From Pelodera strongyloides (taxonomy: Eukaryota > Nematoda > Chromadorea > Rhabditida > Rhabditidae), in contig JAANDG010000682.1 in NCBI GenBank assembly GCA_036852015.1, positions 1 through 64,000 on the forward strand: a stretch of 64,000 nt of DNA, in the 5' to 3' direction. The notes below the pieces were generated by a model that was not told the origin of the DNA, searched no databases, and saw only the letters and a program-made list of their open reading frames with translations. A program made the translations under genes and the position numbers. Below, one piece after another: positions 11,134-22,269 of this stretch (the first letter of the stretch is position 1; every line of letters starts with the position of its first letter).

Positions 11134-11645
11134 GTCGGGTAGATGCGCCGCATGAGGCAACCCGCCCCTATGTGGTAAACCCGGTGCTAGGTAAAATCAG
11201 TATTGGTTGAGTGAGAAAAGGTGCGTGTAGCTCAACCGGTGAGTGCTTGCTAGCCATGCAAGTGACGCGGGTTCGAATCTGCTCCACGCCCAGTTTTTCA
11301 CAATAGACCAGATTGTTGCCTAGGAGCCATGAGGGCTAAGTGGGGGCCGAACCGGGTCCCAAGAGTTGTTGGGAATGGTACACAGTGGATTGTGCCTGTG
11401 GGACCAGGCACTCTTGGGGAGAGGGTAGTAAGTTGGGTAGATGCGCCGCATGAGGCAACCCGCCCCTCTGTGTGTAACCCGGTGCTAGGGACATCAGTAT
11501 TGGTTGAGTGAGAAAAGGTGCGTGTAGCTCAACCGGTGTGTGCTTGCTAGCCATGCAAGTGAGGCGGTTTCGAGTCCGCTACGATTGTTGATGTTGCCTA
11601 GGAGATTGTTGCCTAGGAGCCAAGAGGGCTAAGTCTGGTAGTCGA
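11134..11645 (+). mobile_element. Two tandem tRNA-like (SINE) units inserted in LINE B
   Basis: Absent from LINE A, where the reverse-transcriptase sequence is continuous at about 908-912. It contains two similar units offset by about 299 bp (GTAGATGCGCCGCATGAGG at about 11,139 and 11,438). Each unit contains a tRNA-like segment (11,221-11,291 and 11,519-11,585) with A box TAGCTCAACCGG, a CTTGC/GCAAG anticodon-like stem, and in the first unit a B box GGTTCGAATCT. The second B box is decayed. The acceptor stem has a mismatch and position 33 is not T, so a working tRNA is unlikely. Confidence 0.65.
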
Positions 11646-12690
11646 CGAAGATCAGGACCAAGGGGATTTGGTATTCTCTTCCAGCCTCGATCAGTCGGCA
11701 TAACGAATGGATGTGGTCATTCGTGCTGAAGCCAGAGCGGAAGCCGGCTTGTTCGACAGGTTGTTCGTCTCCTAATTGACACTTTATTCTTCTCAGGACG
11801 CACTTCCTAAATATACGGTAGAGAATAGGGAATACACTGCTAGGTCGATAGTTGGCGAGGTCTTCGGTAGGGCCCTTATTGTGAATGAGAGTGGTGCGAC
11901 TGCTCTTCCACTGTTCGGGTATGCAGCAACGTTGGAGGTACAGTGAGAAGCCCGCAAGCGAGGAGTTGACGGTGGACCCCGTAGTCTTGAGAACTTCGTA
12001 TGGAATTCCATCTTCGCCACACGCTTTTCCACTTGGTGTCGCTTCAATGGCTGATCGTATCTCGGGCGAGAGGACGTTCAGTGGCGGGTCAGCTACCGGT
12101 TGTTGGTTGTGTGTTGCCGTGCTCGTAGTAGAGAATAGGTCGGTGTAGAAGTAGCGAATTCTTTCGCTTTCCTCCGCCGTGGATTTCGCCAGTGTTCCAT
12201 CAACCTTCTTGAGAACGACGATTGCAATGTGAGAAAAATCGTCCAGCTTACGTTTCGCAGTTTAGCTTTTCCGGTGTTTTAAGGCCTTTGAGTTTCCGTT
12301 CACTTAGAGCGCGTAGGAGGTCTCTGGTCCCAGGCATTATTCTTGCCTGTTGGTGAATGGGAGCAGGCACATACGTGGCCTTTCAGAGACGCTGTAGCAC
12401 CAGCATAGGTCGGTGGGAGACACATTCGGTATCTGCGCTCTCACTGCAGCTCCACAAGCGTCAAGTCATAAATATGGCGTTGTCCGGAAGCTTTCGGGTC
12501 CATTTATTTCTATGGCGACGTAGTTTCCCTGAGTGGGCGGTGGTCAGACGGGAAGTCGCATCTCGTTATAACACTAACATCTTGGAGGATGTGGGGGTGC
12601 GAAGTAAGCACATAGTCGATTTCTCTTTTGTGCAACTTGTAGGGAGATACCATCGGTTGTGGAGAGGTTTCTGGCAGAATGCGTTTCCAA

Positions 12691-13067
12691 TAGTAAGTTT
12701 CTCAGCGGTGGCGAATTCGATGAGACGTTCTCCTCCGTCATCTCTATGGTCGTTAGAGTGAGGACCAATGTTAGTTTCCGTGTTTCTTCGTGGACCAACA
12801 CATCCGTTGAAGTCAATAATAAGTTTCTCAGCGGTGGCGAATTCGATGAGACGTTCTCCTCCGGTCATCTCTATGGTCGTTAGAGTGAGGACCAATGTTA
12901 GTTTCCGTGTTTCTTCGTGGACCAACACATCCGTTGAAGTCAATAATAAGTTTCTCAGCGGTGGCGAATTCGATGAGACGTTCTCCTCGGTCATCTCTAT
13001 GGTCGTTAGAGTGAGGACCAATGTTAGTTTCCGTGTTTCTTCGTGGACCAACACATCCGTTGAAGTC
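12691..13067. repeat. Three-fold 126/127-bp tandem repeat inside LINE endonuclease
   Basis: A unit starting AAGTTTCTCAGCGGTGGCGA is present three times, at 12,695, 12,821 and 12,948. Copy A of the LINE has it once (about 1,976-2,096). One offset is 126 and the other 127, so one junction shifts the reading frame. The repeated protein segment on the minus strand contains FNGCVGPRRNTETNIG. Confidence 0.92.
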
Positions 13068-13213
13068 ACCGCAAACGAGTTTGGAGGTGTTTTTGTCTTC
13101 ACGTATGGCGGCTCCAAGGTCTTCGTAGAAGGCATCCTTCATTGTCTTGCGTGGGACAGTAGGCGGCAAACACGCTCATAGTGCGACGACTATCTGCAGC
13201 GGTTCGTAGTTAA

Positions 13214-13652
13214 AGGGAGAGGCCCACGAGAAAAAAGTTGTTCTTACTTTGCTTGAACAGAATGTTGGGAATTTCAGAAATATTACCGTGAAAACCGCAT
13301 TTCTTTACGCCTAGTACTCGCAGAGATATTTCACGGTAAACAGTTCGGCCAGATACCGTAGTCAGAAGGGTTAAAATAAGTTTTTACGGTTTATGTCCGT
13401 CCATTAGCATTCTTTCTCTACATAATGATTTTTAAACGAATGAAGAACATTCCTACCATTATAACAAAGAGTTTCCAATACTTTAGTACCCGAAAAGAGC
13501 AAAAATTCTGACTACGGTACCTGACCGAACAGTTTGTCGGGGAATAACACTGCGAGTTTTAGGCGTAAAGAAATGCGGTTTTCACCGTAATATTTCTGAA
13601 ATTCCGGGCATTCTGTGCAAGTAAATTGGGGAAAACTTTTTTCTTGTGGGCC
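13214..13652. mobile_element. MITE, AGGGAGAGGCCC family, right end decayed
   Basis: The left terminus follows TTAA (13,210-13,213) and reads AGGGAGAGGCCCACGAG. The inverted-repeat interior pairs (GAAATGCGGTTTTCACCG near 13,570 with its complement near 13,290). The right terminus degenerates after ACTTTTTTCTTGTGGGCC. Complete relatives lie at 58,070-58,513 and 60,483-60,932. Confidence 0.8.
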
Positions 13653-13756
13653 GTTCTTGTGGTTTTTTCTTGTCACGATAAATTCGCCATTTTTATTTGA
13701 TTTTCATTAAATATAGGAAGGTGTGAAGGAAAATATGGTACATGAAGTTAAAGAGA

Positions 13757-15020
13757 AACGAACTCAGGGAGACAAGTCACTGAGAATGGGAGTTACTCAA
13801 TAACAATATATTGTAAATGAAACCAATTGCCCGGGTTGCGGCCGAGGTTGAATACCCTGCTGTGACAGCATATCACAATTGTCTAACACCGAAGGGTATG
13901 CACATGTGTGTAGTTTCGAGAGCGCCTTTTATAGTAGTGGTCTAATAAGACCACTAATATAACGTATGTTGAGAATAAAAAAATATTCTCACAGACGTTC
14001 TCATATAGTGTATTTAACTAAAAAAGCGATGTAGAAAGAACTATACACAGGTGATAGCCATATTGAAGTAAAAACTACATAAGAAATTAAGAAATTCTTG
14101 TGGATATTCTTTGAACTCTTTCGTCTGACCGATATGCCACGGACTTATTCGTGTTCGATAAGCGCCGCCGACGCGCCCAAAGGTTACACCATACACATTC
14201 CATATATGCAGCCTTTTTTCAGCTTTTGTGAGAGGGGCGCTCGGGAACTGAGATGGCTCAGTGCACGGGAACGTGAACTACTGAATTAGTCCTACTTCCT
14301 GAGCGTAACGCACATCATTCAAACGTACAGTCAATCAAACAAACAATGTTCCCAACTTTTACTCTTTTATATAATACAATTATTATAAAACGAACTCAGG
14401 GAGACAAGTCACTGAGAATGGGAGTTACTCAATAACAATATATTGTAAATGAAACCAATTGCCCGGGTTGCGGCCGAGGTTGAATACCCTGCTGTGACAG
14501 CATATCACAATTGTCTAACACCGAAGGGTATGCACATGTGTGTAGTTTCGAGAGCGCCTTTTATAGTAGTGGTCTAATAATACCACTAATATAACGTATG
14601 TTGAGAATAAAAAAATATTCTCACAGACGTTCTCATATAGTGTATTTAACTAAAAAAGCGATGTAGAAAGAACTATACACAGGTGATAGCCATATTGAAG
14701 TAAAAACTACATAAGAAATTAAGAAATTCTTGTGGATATTCTTTGAACTCTTTCGTCTGACCGATATGCCACGGACTTATTCGTGTTCGTTAAGCGCCGC
14801 CGACGCGCCCAAAGGTTACACCATACACATTCCATATATGCAGCCTTTTTTCAGCTTTTGTGAGAGGGGCGCTCGGGAACTGAGATGGCTCAGTGCACGG
14901 GAACGTGAACTACTGAATTAGTCCTACTTCCTGAGCGTAACGCACATCATTCAAACGTACAGTCAATCAAACAAACAATGTTCCCAACTTTTACTCTTTT
15001 ATATAATACAATTATTATAT
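13757..15020. repeat. 632-bp direct tandem duplication of Helitron-like block
   Basis: 13,757-14,388 and 14,389-15,020 are nearly identical at a constant offset of 632. Each unit contains the GTGTAGTTTCGAGAGCGCC segment and a minus-oriented Helitron-like 5' end (near 14,170-14,363 and 14,800-15,010). A visible difference is GTTCGATAAG versus GTTCGTTAAG. The near-identity implies a recent duplication. Confidence 0.92.
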
Positions 15021-15400
15021 CATGAGTGAAACGGATTTTCATCTTCAAAAAGATAACAGACACATCATAATTTGTGTCTAGATCACACTTTCTAATTAGC
15101 ATGGCTGTGAAATGGAAATTAGTATGTGCGCGAAAAGAATAAAGGATAGAAGATAAGGGAGGAAAGGCACTCAAGGCCGAAGTCCTCGTCCAAGAAGCTA
15201 TGACAGCTGAGCTCGTCCAGATTCAGCCGGGAACGCAGGTTGGTGTACTCTTGCTTTGGACCTCACAAAGGTTCCGTGCCTGTGTTTATGCTGTATTTGT
15301 TACGGTAGGTGTATATGTAAGGGTACCAGGACTTACAATTATTATTTCCAATTCTTATTGCACCAGTCCTATTTCCTGAACGTAAGGCACATCATCCAAA
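15021..15400 (+). pseudogene. Inverted kinase 5'-end fragment, unit B
   Basis: Counterpart of 4,497-4,860. A start-like codon at 15,200 is followed by TAELVQIQPGTQ, then a donor and intron-1 sequence of the unit-A type ending near 15,364. Exon 2 is missing. Intron 1 of the intact unit-B kinase differs from it, so this arm derives from an A-like copy. Confidence 0.8.
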
Positions 15401-16186
15401 CGTACAATCAAATATTCAAACACACAAACTAACAGTAAGCCCCCAACTTTATATAAGATGGTGATTATAAGAGACGCAAACAAGTGGTCTGCAGCTGATC
15501 CATCTCATAATTTTTTGGGGTAGCAAGTTTGCATCACACTTCGTCGTCTAGAGAATCAACTATATAGTAATTAGGAAATGGTAAACTTCAGATATAACAA
15601 ATGATGAATCAAGTAACGCCCCCATAAAGTACTTCAGGCCTCGCAACGTGACAAGAAATCTCATCAGTCATCGAGGTGGCAACCAAAGCACTCGCGGCAA
15701 GATTACTTTGGGTAATAAGTTCAGATCAGAAAACAGCGTGGCGAGAATTCTCTGACCACTCTTCTTTCAAATCTCTCTTCTTGTTTCGCCATTTCATACT
15801 TCAGAAATTGAACGTGAATCTCTCTGATCAGAGATCATGAATCATGGCAATTGCATTCGCAATATGTAGAACAATAATCCAAACAATAAGACACATCCAA
15901 CTCGTGAATACCCATTGAATCAAAGTGCAGCCGAAAAACGGGGAAGAACCATTTATTTCATATTGGTCGATCATTACATCAAACGCACATTGGTTAAAAC
16001 AAACAATTCTAGTGCTTGTGCTATAGCGACATTTTCTGAAAAATCAATTCGCCTGGGGGAGTATAAAAGGTGGTTGATGTCGGAATTGTCCATAGAAAAA
16101 AGCCACTGAACCGATTAGAAAATGACGACATGAACCATTTGGGAAAACGTGCGGGCGATGTGAGGAATAGAGCTGTGAGGAGTGAT

Positions 16187-17533
16187 TTAGATGTATGGGT
16201 TTCCTCCTCCGGCGGGTTTCTCCCAATCGTACGGGAACTCCTGGGCACCATTGGACGTGATGGCACGGCGGATGATACCGTAGCAGAGCTGGTAGTCGGG
16301 CGCGTCATAGTACTTCAGGTTGTCGATGTGGGTCATTATCTAGAAAACTAAGGTAGTTAGGTCAAAGTTATTTAGGAAAACGGTGCAGGAGTTTATTTTC
16401 ACTGAACAAATCTGATCAAAGTTCAAACACAACATTTTGTTTTGGCATGTGTAGCCATATTTATGAATAGCAAACACACCTCCTTGTACTCGTTGGGGCA
16501 TCCGGCGAACAGCTCCCCAATGGCGGGTCCTCTGCACCTCTTCTTGTATTCTCCCACCTGGTTCATGTCCTGCACGTTCTTCCACGGAAGGTTGCCGGTG
16601 GTCAACTCGACCTGAATAGGGAAAATATTATTCACAAGCTGCTCAGCAAAGATGTGCGTCGCTTCCGCATGCGTTCAAGTTGCTTTATAATTTTAAATCT
16701 AGGAATCATTAACTAACTGACAAATTATTTAATTAACTAATCGAGATAAAATAATTTCTGTAATGTTGACCTGCATGTAGATCCATGTCTCGACATCATC
16801 TTTTCTGCACAATTCTCTCTGAAGATGGCAAGAAATGGGTGCATATCGGACAGTTCCACGGAAACCAGCAGCAGCACGCGGTTTACGGATCACACCCTGA
16901 AAGTATGTAACAGAATTATGTAATGAAGTAAACAAAATTATGTAATGAAAGACATGTGATTACGACACAAAAGTAAATGAAATGCGCCGTTGTCTACAAG
17001 GGAAACTAAATCATCTGAAAAAATCGCACCTGTTCATTGGTGAACTTTCGGCACATACCGAAATCGAGCACATAGATCTTCCGAAGTTCGTTCAGCTCCT
17101 GTCTTCCAACGGTGTAGTTACCGGGTTTCACGTCCCTATTAGTTAATTCATATAAAATAAGTCAAACATTTCAAAACAACGACAACCAGTACCAGTGTGC
17201 ACGTATGCAGACTCCGCATTAAAGCTGACATACCAAATTGTAACTACCTGTGAAGGTATCCGATACCGTGCAGATCTTCAAGAGCCTCCAGGGCTTGAAG
17301 TCCAACACTGAGGGCCGTACCCAGGGACATATGGCCTCCTGGGCCCTCCTTTCTCAGATCTTGAAGGGACTTTCCGACGAGAGTCATCACGACATAGTTG
17401 AAGGATCCATAGCGTCCCTTATCTTCAATCTTACAGAAATGGCGACCACCTCGCTTTCCCAGTTCAGTCAAGACGAACACCTCCATTTTCAACACCTGAA
17501 ATGAATACAATGTAGAATGGTTATGACATATCC

Positions 17534-17565
<32 letters not shown>

Positions 17566-17899
17566 GAGGGGGGGGGAGACAGAACGTGAGAGAGAATCAG
17601 AGGATAAGGGATAGCAGAAGGGTAGATATCCACCTGAATCTGTTCATTCACTCCCTCCACCTTCAAAGCGTATTGTCCAGTCGGATCGGACACTTTGTAC
17701 ACAGCTCCGAAACCTCCCTCTCCCAACTTTTTGTCCACACGCCATCTCTCGACCTGAAATGCGATTCGAAGTTTAGCACTTACGTTAAACCTACGCTAGC
17801 AAACCTTGGTATAGTATACACCAGGAATTGGAACTGAGGCCCAAGTAAGAATAGAACAACCTGCGTTCCTGGCTGAATCTGGACGAGCTCAGCTGCCAT
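16187..17899 (-). CDS. TTBK/CK1-family protein kinase, intact, 7 exons, 307 aa
   Basis: Serine/threonine kinase of the worm-expanded tau-tubulin-kinase-like branch of the CK1 group. Exons (minus strand): 17,861-17,899, 17,634-17,753, 17,248-17,495, 17,030-17,135, 16,771-16,896, 16,480-16,611 and 16,187-16,339. All phases agree and every intron is GT..AG. Seen: glycine loop LGEGGFGAVYKV (residues about 22-33), ATP lysine in YALKVE, catalytic HRDVKPGNY split across exons 3 and 4, DFGMCRKF, then FRGTVRYAPISCH, the TTBK-type activation-segment pattern, and a DDVETWIYM segment with LPWK. The length suits a bare kinase domain. Nematode members are often sperm-enriched (known of the family, not shown here). 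Intron 2 carries a GA microsatellite near 17,533-17,576. Confidence 0.9.
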
Positions 17900-18212
17900 A
17901 GCTTCTTGGACGACGACTTCGGCCTCGAGTGCCTTTCCCCCCTTATCTTCTATACTTTATACGTTCCCACACACACTAATTTTCATCTCACAGCCATGCT
18001 AATTAGAAAGTGTCATTGATCTAGACAACTTTTAGCAAATTATGATGTGTCTTATCTTTTTGAAGCTGAAAATCCGTTTCAATCATGATTTAATAATTAC
18101 CAATATGTTTCATCTTTAGGACATAAGTAATCTTTCTAAAGGGTCTTAAAAAAACGTTTATTAAAAAGGCTAGCAACGCGCAATTGCCCCTTCTTTCACC
18201 GAACTGCCTAGT

Positions 18213-18350
18213 GCCTAGTGTGCCAGTTGGTCAATTGGTAAGCGCGCGTATTCTCACCAGAAAGGTCGCTGGTTCGAATCCGGGCAGCGTAGGCTAGCTA
18301 GAAACCAGCTCTTTGGGGAAAGATAAGAGTCGGCTTTAATTTAGCCTAAT
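18213..18350 (+). mobile_element. tRNA-derived SINE-like element
   Basis: A-box-like TTGGTCAATTGGTAAGCG and B box GGTTCGAATCC are followed by a non-tRNA tail (GGCTAGCTAGAAACC..GGCTTTAATTTAGCC). It is the better preserved relative of 9,800-9,890. As there, the shared tail argues for a SINE over a tRNA gene. Confidence 0.65.
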
Positions 18351-18359
18351 ACTGCTTCA

Positions 18360-21300
18360 GGGTTTTCGCGTACGGCTAACGTTTGTAGTTTGTACATTGC
18401 CTAACCCGGATACATTTTACTTATTATTGTGAATTATTATTAATTGGAAGTTGGAATGTATTTCTTTCGTATATTTTTCAACAACTTTAACCCACAACTT
18501 ACATACTTAATATTACTACTCTAACATTTAGTCATTTTATAAAATAACTCACTTTCGTAGAGTAACTGATTTTTTTATTGCTTGGTTGCAGAAATTCCCC
18601 CTGCAGCTTCTTTCCCATAGTTCATTTACATAAACGGCGTTATTCAGTGAAAACACGAAATACACAGAACCTTGTGTCGTTCACTAAAATTAATACACGT
18701 ATCAACATTGAATTTAAAAAAAATGAAATAACCAAAAAGCTTCCTTGTTTTTCGTGTCCTACTAATTGCAGCTTTTCACCAACTTTTAGAGTCGTTTGAC
18801 CCTTGGAAAGGCCGTTCTTTTCTCTTTTTTTTTACTTTTTTTTTCTTTGTTTGTACTTAAAAATATATTTTTAGGGTTTTTATTCCTTCGTTTACTTTCA
18901 AAGCTTCATGGCTTTGATTTTAATTTCTTCATGGTATATTATTTCCTTGAACATTCATCTTTCACGTGACAAATGTTTTACACAATTTACACTGTCGGGG
19001 ACACTGCAGAATCACACATGAAATTTGAGACCAATTGAAAATATTTGTTTATTTATTTTGTAATCATTGATTGTAAATATTTATTTATTTATTTTGTAAT
19101 CATTGATTGAATCGTATATTCCATTTAATTGTCAGATTAGGAGGGTGATTATTGTTAGTGTAAATTGTCGATTTATTTCTATGTAGTTTTCCTCATACAT
19201 AACCTTTAGAGTATCCGAATTCGACTATTACTATTACCTTCGCTTCCTAATATGTATCAGATGTTAATCATTGGTTTGTTACTTTGAGTTCAAACTATTT
19301 TGCATACATTCCCAGGATGGATTTGTGTTCTAATATTGTGCTTTCATTCGTTTTGAACGCAAGTTCCTACGTGTAGACTTGAAAAACATTTATGCGACTA
19401 GGTCTAGGCTTTGCTTGTAATAAGACAACTTGGATGCCTGTTCTCTTACTTTAATGACAGATAAAACATGTGAAAAGATAAAATCAAAATAGCGAACAGC
19501 TGTTTATCAGCAAAACACACGAAAGACAAATAGCAACTTTGAACAATATGTTTTCACATTTTAATACTACAAGGTATATAAATTATGAATAGATAACTAC
19601 AATGACACCACACATTTGCCTACAAAACACACGTCTTCTTTCTAGCATAGAAAATGGGCTCCGTTCGTTTCGACCTTCAATAAAACAAATTAAGATAATT
19701 GTATTTATTTGAGAACACTTGGCTCTCTTTTCTCAACTGATTCTAACAAAATTGTGCATTTTATCCAAATTTGAAAGTCTAAAAAATGTTTATCTTTCAT
19801 TCTCATGCGAGTTGCAGCGGCTCGTGAAAGAAACGTAGCATATCCATGTATTATAAGCATATAGTACACTTACATGGAACTATGATTGGTTTAGCATGTG
19901 CATACTTATATACAAAGCTTCAAGCGTGTCATAAGAAATTCACATAATAGGAAACAATTGCATATACATACTTCGATATTGAGCTGCGAAACTCTTTTTA
20001 TAACCGAACAGGAAATTTGCATTTCCGTAACGCACATCGGTATGCAAATTAGGCTACAGTTTTTATGTAATAAGCTAGTGGAACACAATTTGTTTGCAAT
20101 ACATGTGTGTGGATGCACTTGTTTCAAAACAATGCCATAACAAAAATGTTGATTTAGTGTTAGGTAAACTAGGTTTATTACTTCCTCGCGATATACATTT
20201 CTTCCTTATTTCCAAGGATTCCGTCAAAAATACTCGCCCCAAAGAAAGATTTATTATACTCCGAACACATACTTAGACATCCAAATTCGGCGCTGAGGGA
20301 GTAGGCAGGGCATTGAATCAGTTCGACATTTTTGACACCACTGTAAAAAAATCGTCTTTTTTCATTTAAATACACATTTTTGTAGGATGCTTTCAATCAA
20401 ATCAGTATTGTTTACGTGAAAATGGGTATTTTGATATTGTTCTGTTGAGTGATCCATAGTCAGACGTGATGCACTGCTTGGTACAGCTTCATTTTTAGCT
20501 GATTGATTTATTGAAAAGAAGCCGCGTTTTACATGGCGGATCATCAAAGAATAAGACTGATTGAGGGTATACTCATTATATAACTCATTCCTTTTATCCC
20601 CCCTGTCTTTGTCATTATCTATATGTTGCGAAAGCACACCGCCATAAATATCTCCAAGTCTTCTTTTGTGGATTAGGATAACTAATGGAACGGGGTTGTT
20701 TTTACCACAAGCTTGGCTTTTTATAGTTTAGAAGAAATAGCTTAAATGGTCGTTTCTGGAGAACAGCGACTGATTAATGCTTGACCGGAAAGTCATTAAA
20801 AACTCGAAATGAAACTTTAAAGCGTGACGGTACGTGGTTTGTGAGACATGTGTCTGACAACAGCGTTTTCGTGTTCTACCAGTAAATTATTTTACATTCT
20901 ATGTTATTCCACGCACAGGTGTTTACAGAAATTTGCCAAATGATAGTGCAGTTGCTTTCAAAGTCTCGTGCCATACCGCTTTAAAATCAAGATGAATTTT
21001 ATTTTATATTAACTGAAAGTTATGTTATTCTTCTTTGTTCGAATGCTAGACGCAATAGAGAATTGGCCCAATCTTCACGAGGCATAATATGCCATGTTCA
21101 TATATGTTACTTCTCTATTTACTCACAGTTTTTTTTGGTATCAAGAAAGTTGGTTTTGTTTTGTTCGTCACTAAAGTGTGCTAGTTGTTGCAGTTTGTTA
21201 TCTCTCCCATTAGTCACCATGTAGTATTCCCCAGGGACCTTTTTGGAACGGGTAAACTATTTGTTTCGGTCCCCAAGCACCGGGGAATGTAAAAATCCTA

Positions 21301-21700
21301 TACGAACGAGTGTTTTATTTATTTTTAGAACCTCTTGAATGTAGTTACGCTTTGCACAACGTTACTTTGCATTTTTCTTTTGTATGTTTGTATGTACCTT
21401 TATGTTTTTCACATATTCTACTTTCTTTATTGTAGAACTTGTTTATTTATTATTTACTGCAGGCTTTCCTTCAAAATGTATAATAAAAATAGAACCTTTT
21501 TGAAATCATGACTGACTTTTCAGGAATTTTTCTGTTACCATCACTTGAAGTTTGCAAGGCAAGGAAAACATAAATAAGGTAATTTTTGGAAATTGTAAAA
21601 TAATTATACTCATTTCATTACTTCGACATGTATGGGTAGAGTTCTTAAAAAGTGACTGCGTACTAGGGATTATGAACTCTCGCAGCACCACTTACCCAGT
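18360..21700. other. Gene-poor AT-rich DNA
   Basis: No coding exon can be supported. A duplicated run (TATTTATTTATTTTGTAATC, near 19,045-19,105) and an inverted Helitron fragment (19,869-20,080) are the only structures noted. Confidence 0.5.
19869..20080 (-). mobile_element. Helitron remnant, minus orientation
   Basis: Reverse complement of the element at 25,341-25,513 and 36,452-36,695. It contains the complement of AGTTTCGCAGCTCAATAT and of TTTGCATACCGATGTGCGTT. The terminal hairpin and CTGG end are missing. Confidence 0.7.
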
Positions 21701-21719
21701 GACAACACCGAGAAATCTG

Positions 21720-21835
21720 GCGTGCACGCGGCAACGTGGCGTGTGTACCGCGTGGAAAAAGTGGAACGACGTTGGGTTCTGGCGTGCAGGTGGCCCGCCG
21801 CGCCGCTTCCACGCCGCTTGCAAATGGTAGGTACA
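21720..21835. other. Short GC-rich island of unknown nature
   Basis: Roughly 110 bp far richer in G+C than its surroundings, built from GCGTGCACGCGGC-like words, followed by a GTAGGTACAT donor-like sequence. It is open on the plus strand but no protein family is recognised. Similar islands occur at about 24,580-24,730 and 30,530-30,725. Confidence 0.3.
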
Positions 21836-22024
21836 TATAGAAATCTTCAATATTGTTTTTGTTTCACGCAGTCAATTCGATGTATTCCCCCAAATTACTA
21901 CAACTACACTACTGTCTGTTTGCATTTGTTACTCGTTTTCATTAGAAATTTGTTGTCTTGGGGAGGGTATCATTTTACATACAATTCAATCCCGATTTGG
22001 CACCCACTCTCTACATTCACACCC

Positions 22025-22250
22025 CCATCTCTCTCTCCGCTCTCGAACTTTCTCTCTCTCTTTCCCTCTCTCTCTTTCCCTCTCTCCCTTCTCTCTCTCT
22101 CCTCTCGATCTTTCTCTCTCTCTTTCCCTCTCTCTCTTTCCCTCTCTCCCTTCTCTCTCTCTCCTCTCGATCTTTCTCTCTCTCTTTCTCTCTTTCTCTC
22201 TTTCTTTCCCTCTCTCTTTCTCTCTTTCTCTCTGTCGCTTTCTCTCTCTC
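22025..22250. repeat. CT-rich microsatellite
   Basis: About 225 bp of (TC)n with TTCC and CCC interruptions. Part of it (about 22,060-22,190) is a direct duplication of about 66 bp with the words CCTCTCGATC and CTTCTCTCTC. Confidence 0.95.
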
Positions 22251-22269
22251 ATGCCTAATGACTAACCCG

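Larger units (their letters stand above)
10105..13198 (-). mobile_element. RTE-clade LINE, copy B, degenerate and interrupted
   Basis: Same family and orientation as 1-2,530. The C-terminal tail is present here (10,105-10,359), with REGHIMRRTNNRW and GRAPMRWADS, the GRPxxRWxD signature of RTE elements. Reverse-transcriptase motifs FDDDLVLLA and GVRQGDIISISPALF lie at 10,780-10,960. A tRNA-like repeat pair (about 11,134-11,645) splits the reverse transcriptase. The endonuclease segment (12,574-13,135) contains a three-fold tandem repeat. The 5' end is cut by a MITE at 13,214. Multiple frameshifts make it inactive. Confidence 0.88.

Noticed and set aside
11221..11291. Functional tRNA gene
   Set aside because: Acceptor mismatch, no T at position 33, duplicated with flanking non-tRNA sequence and inserted in a LINE; a SINE explains it better.
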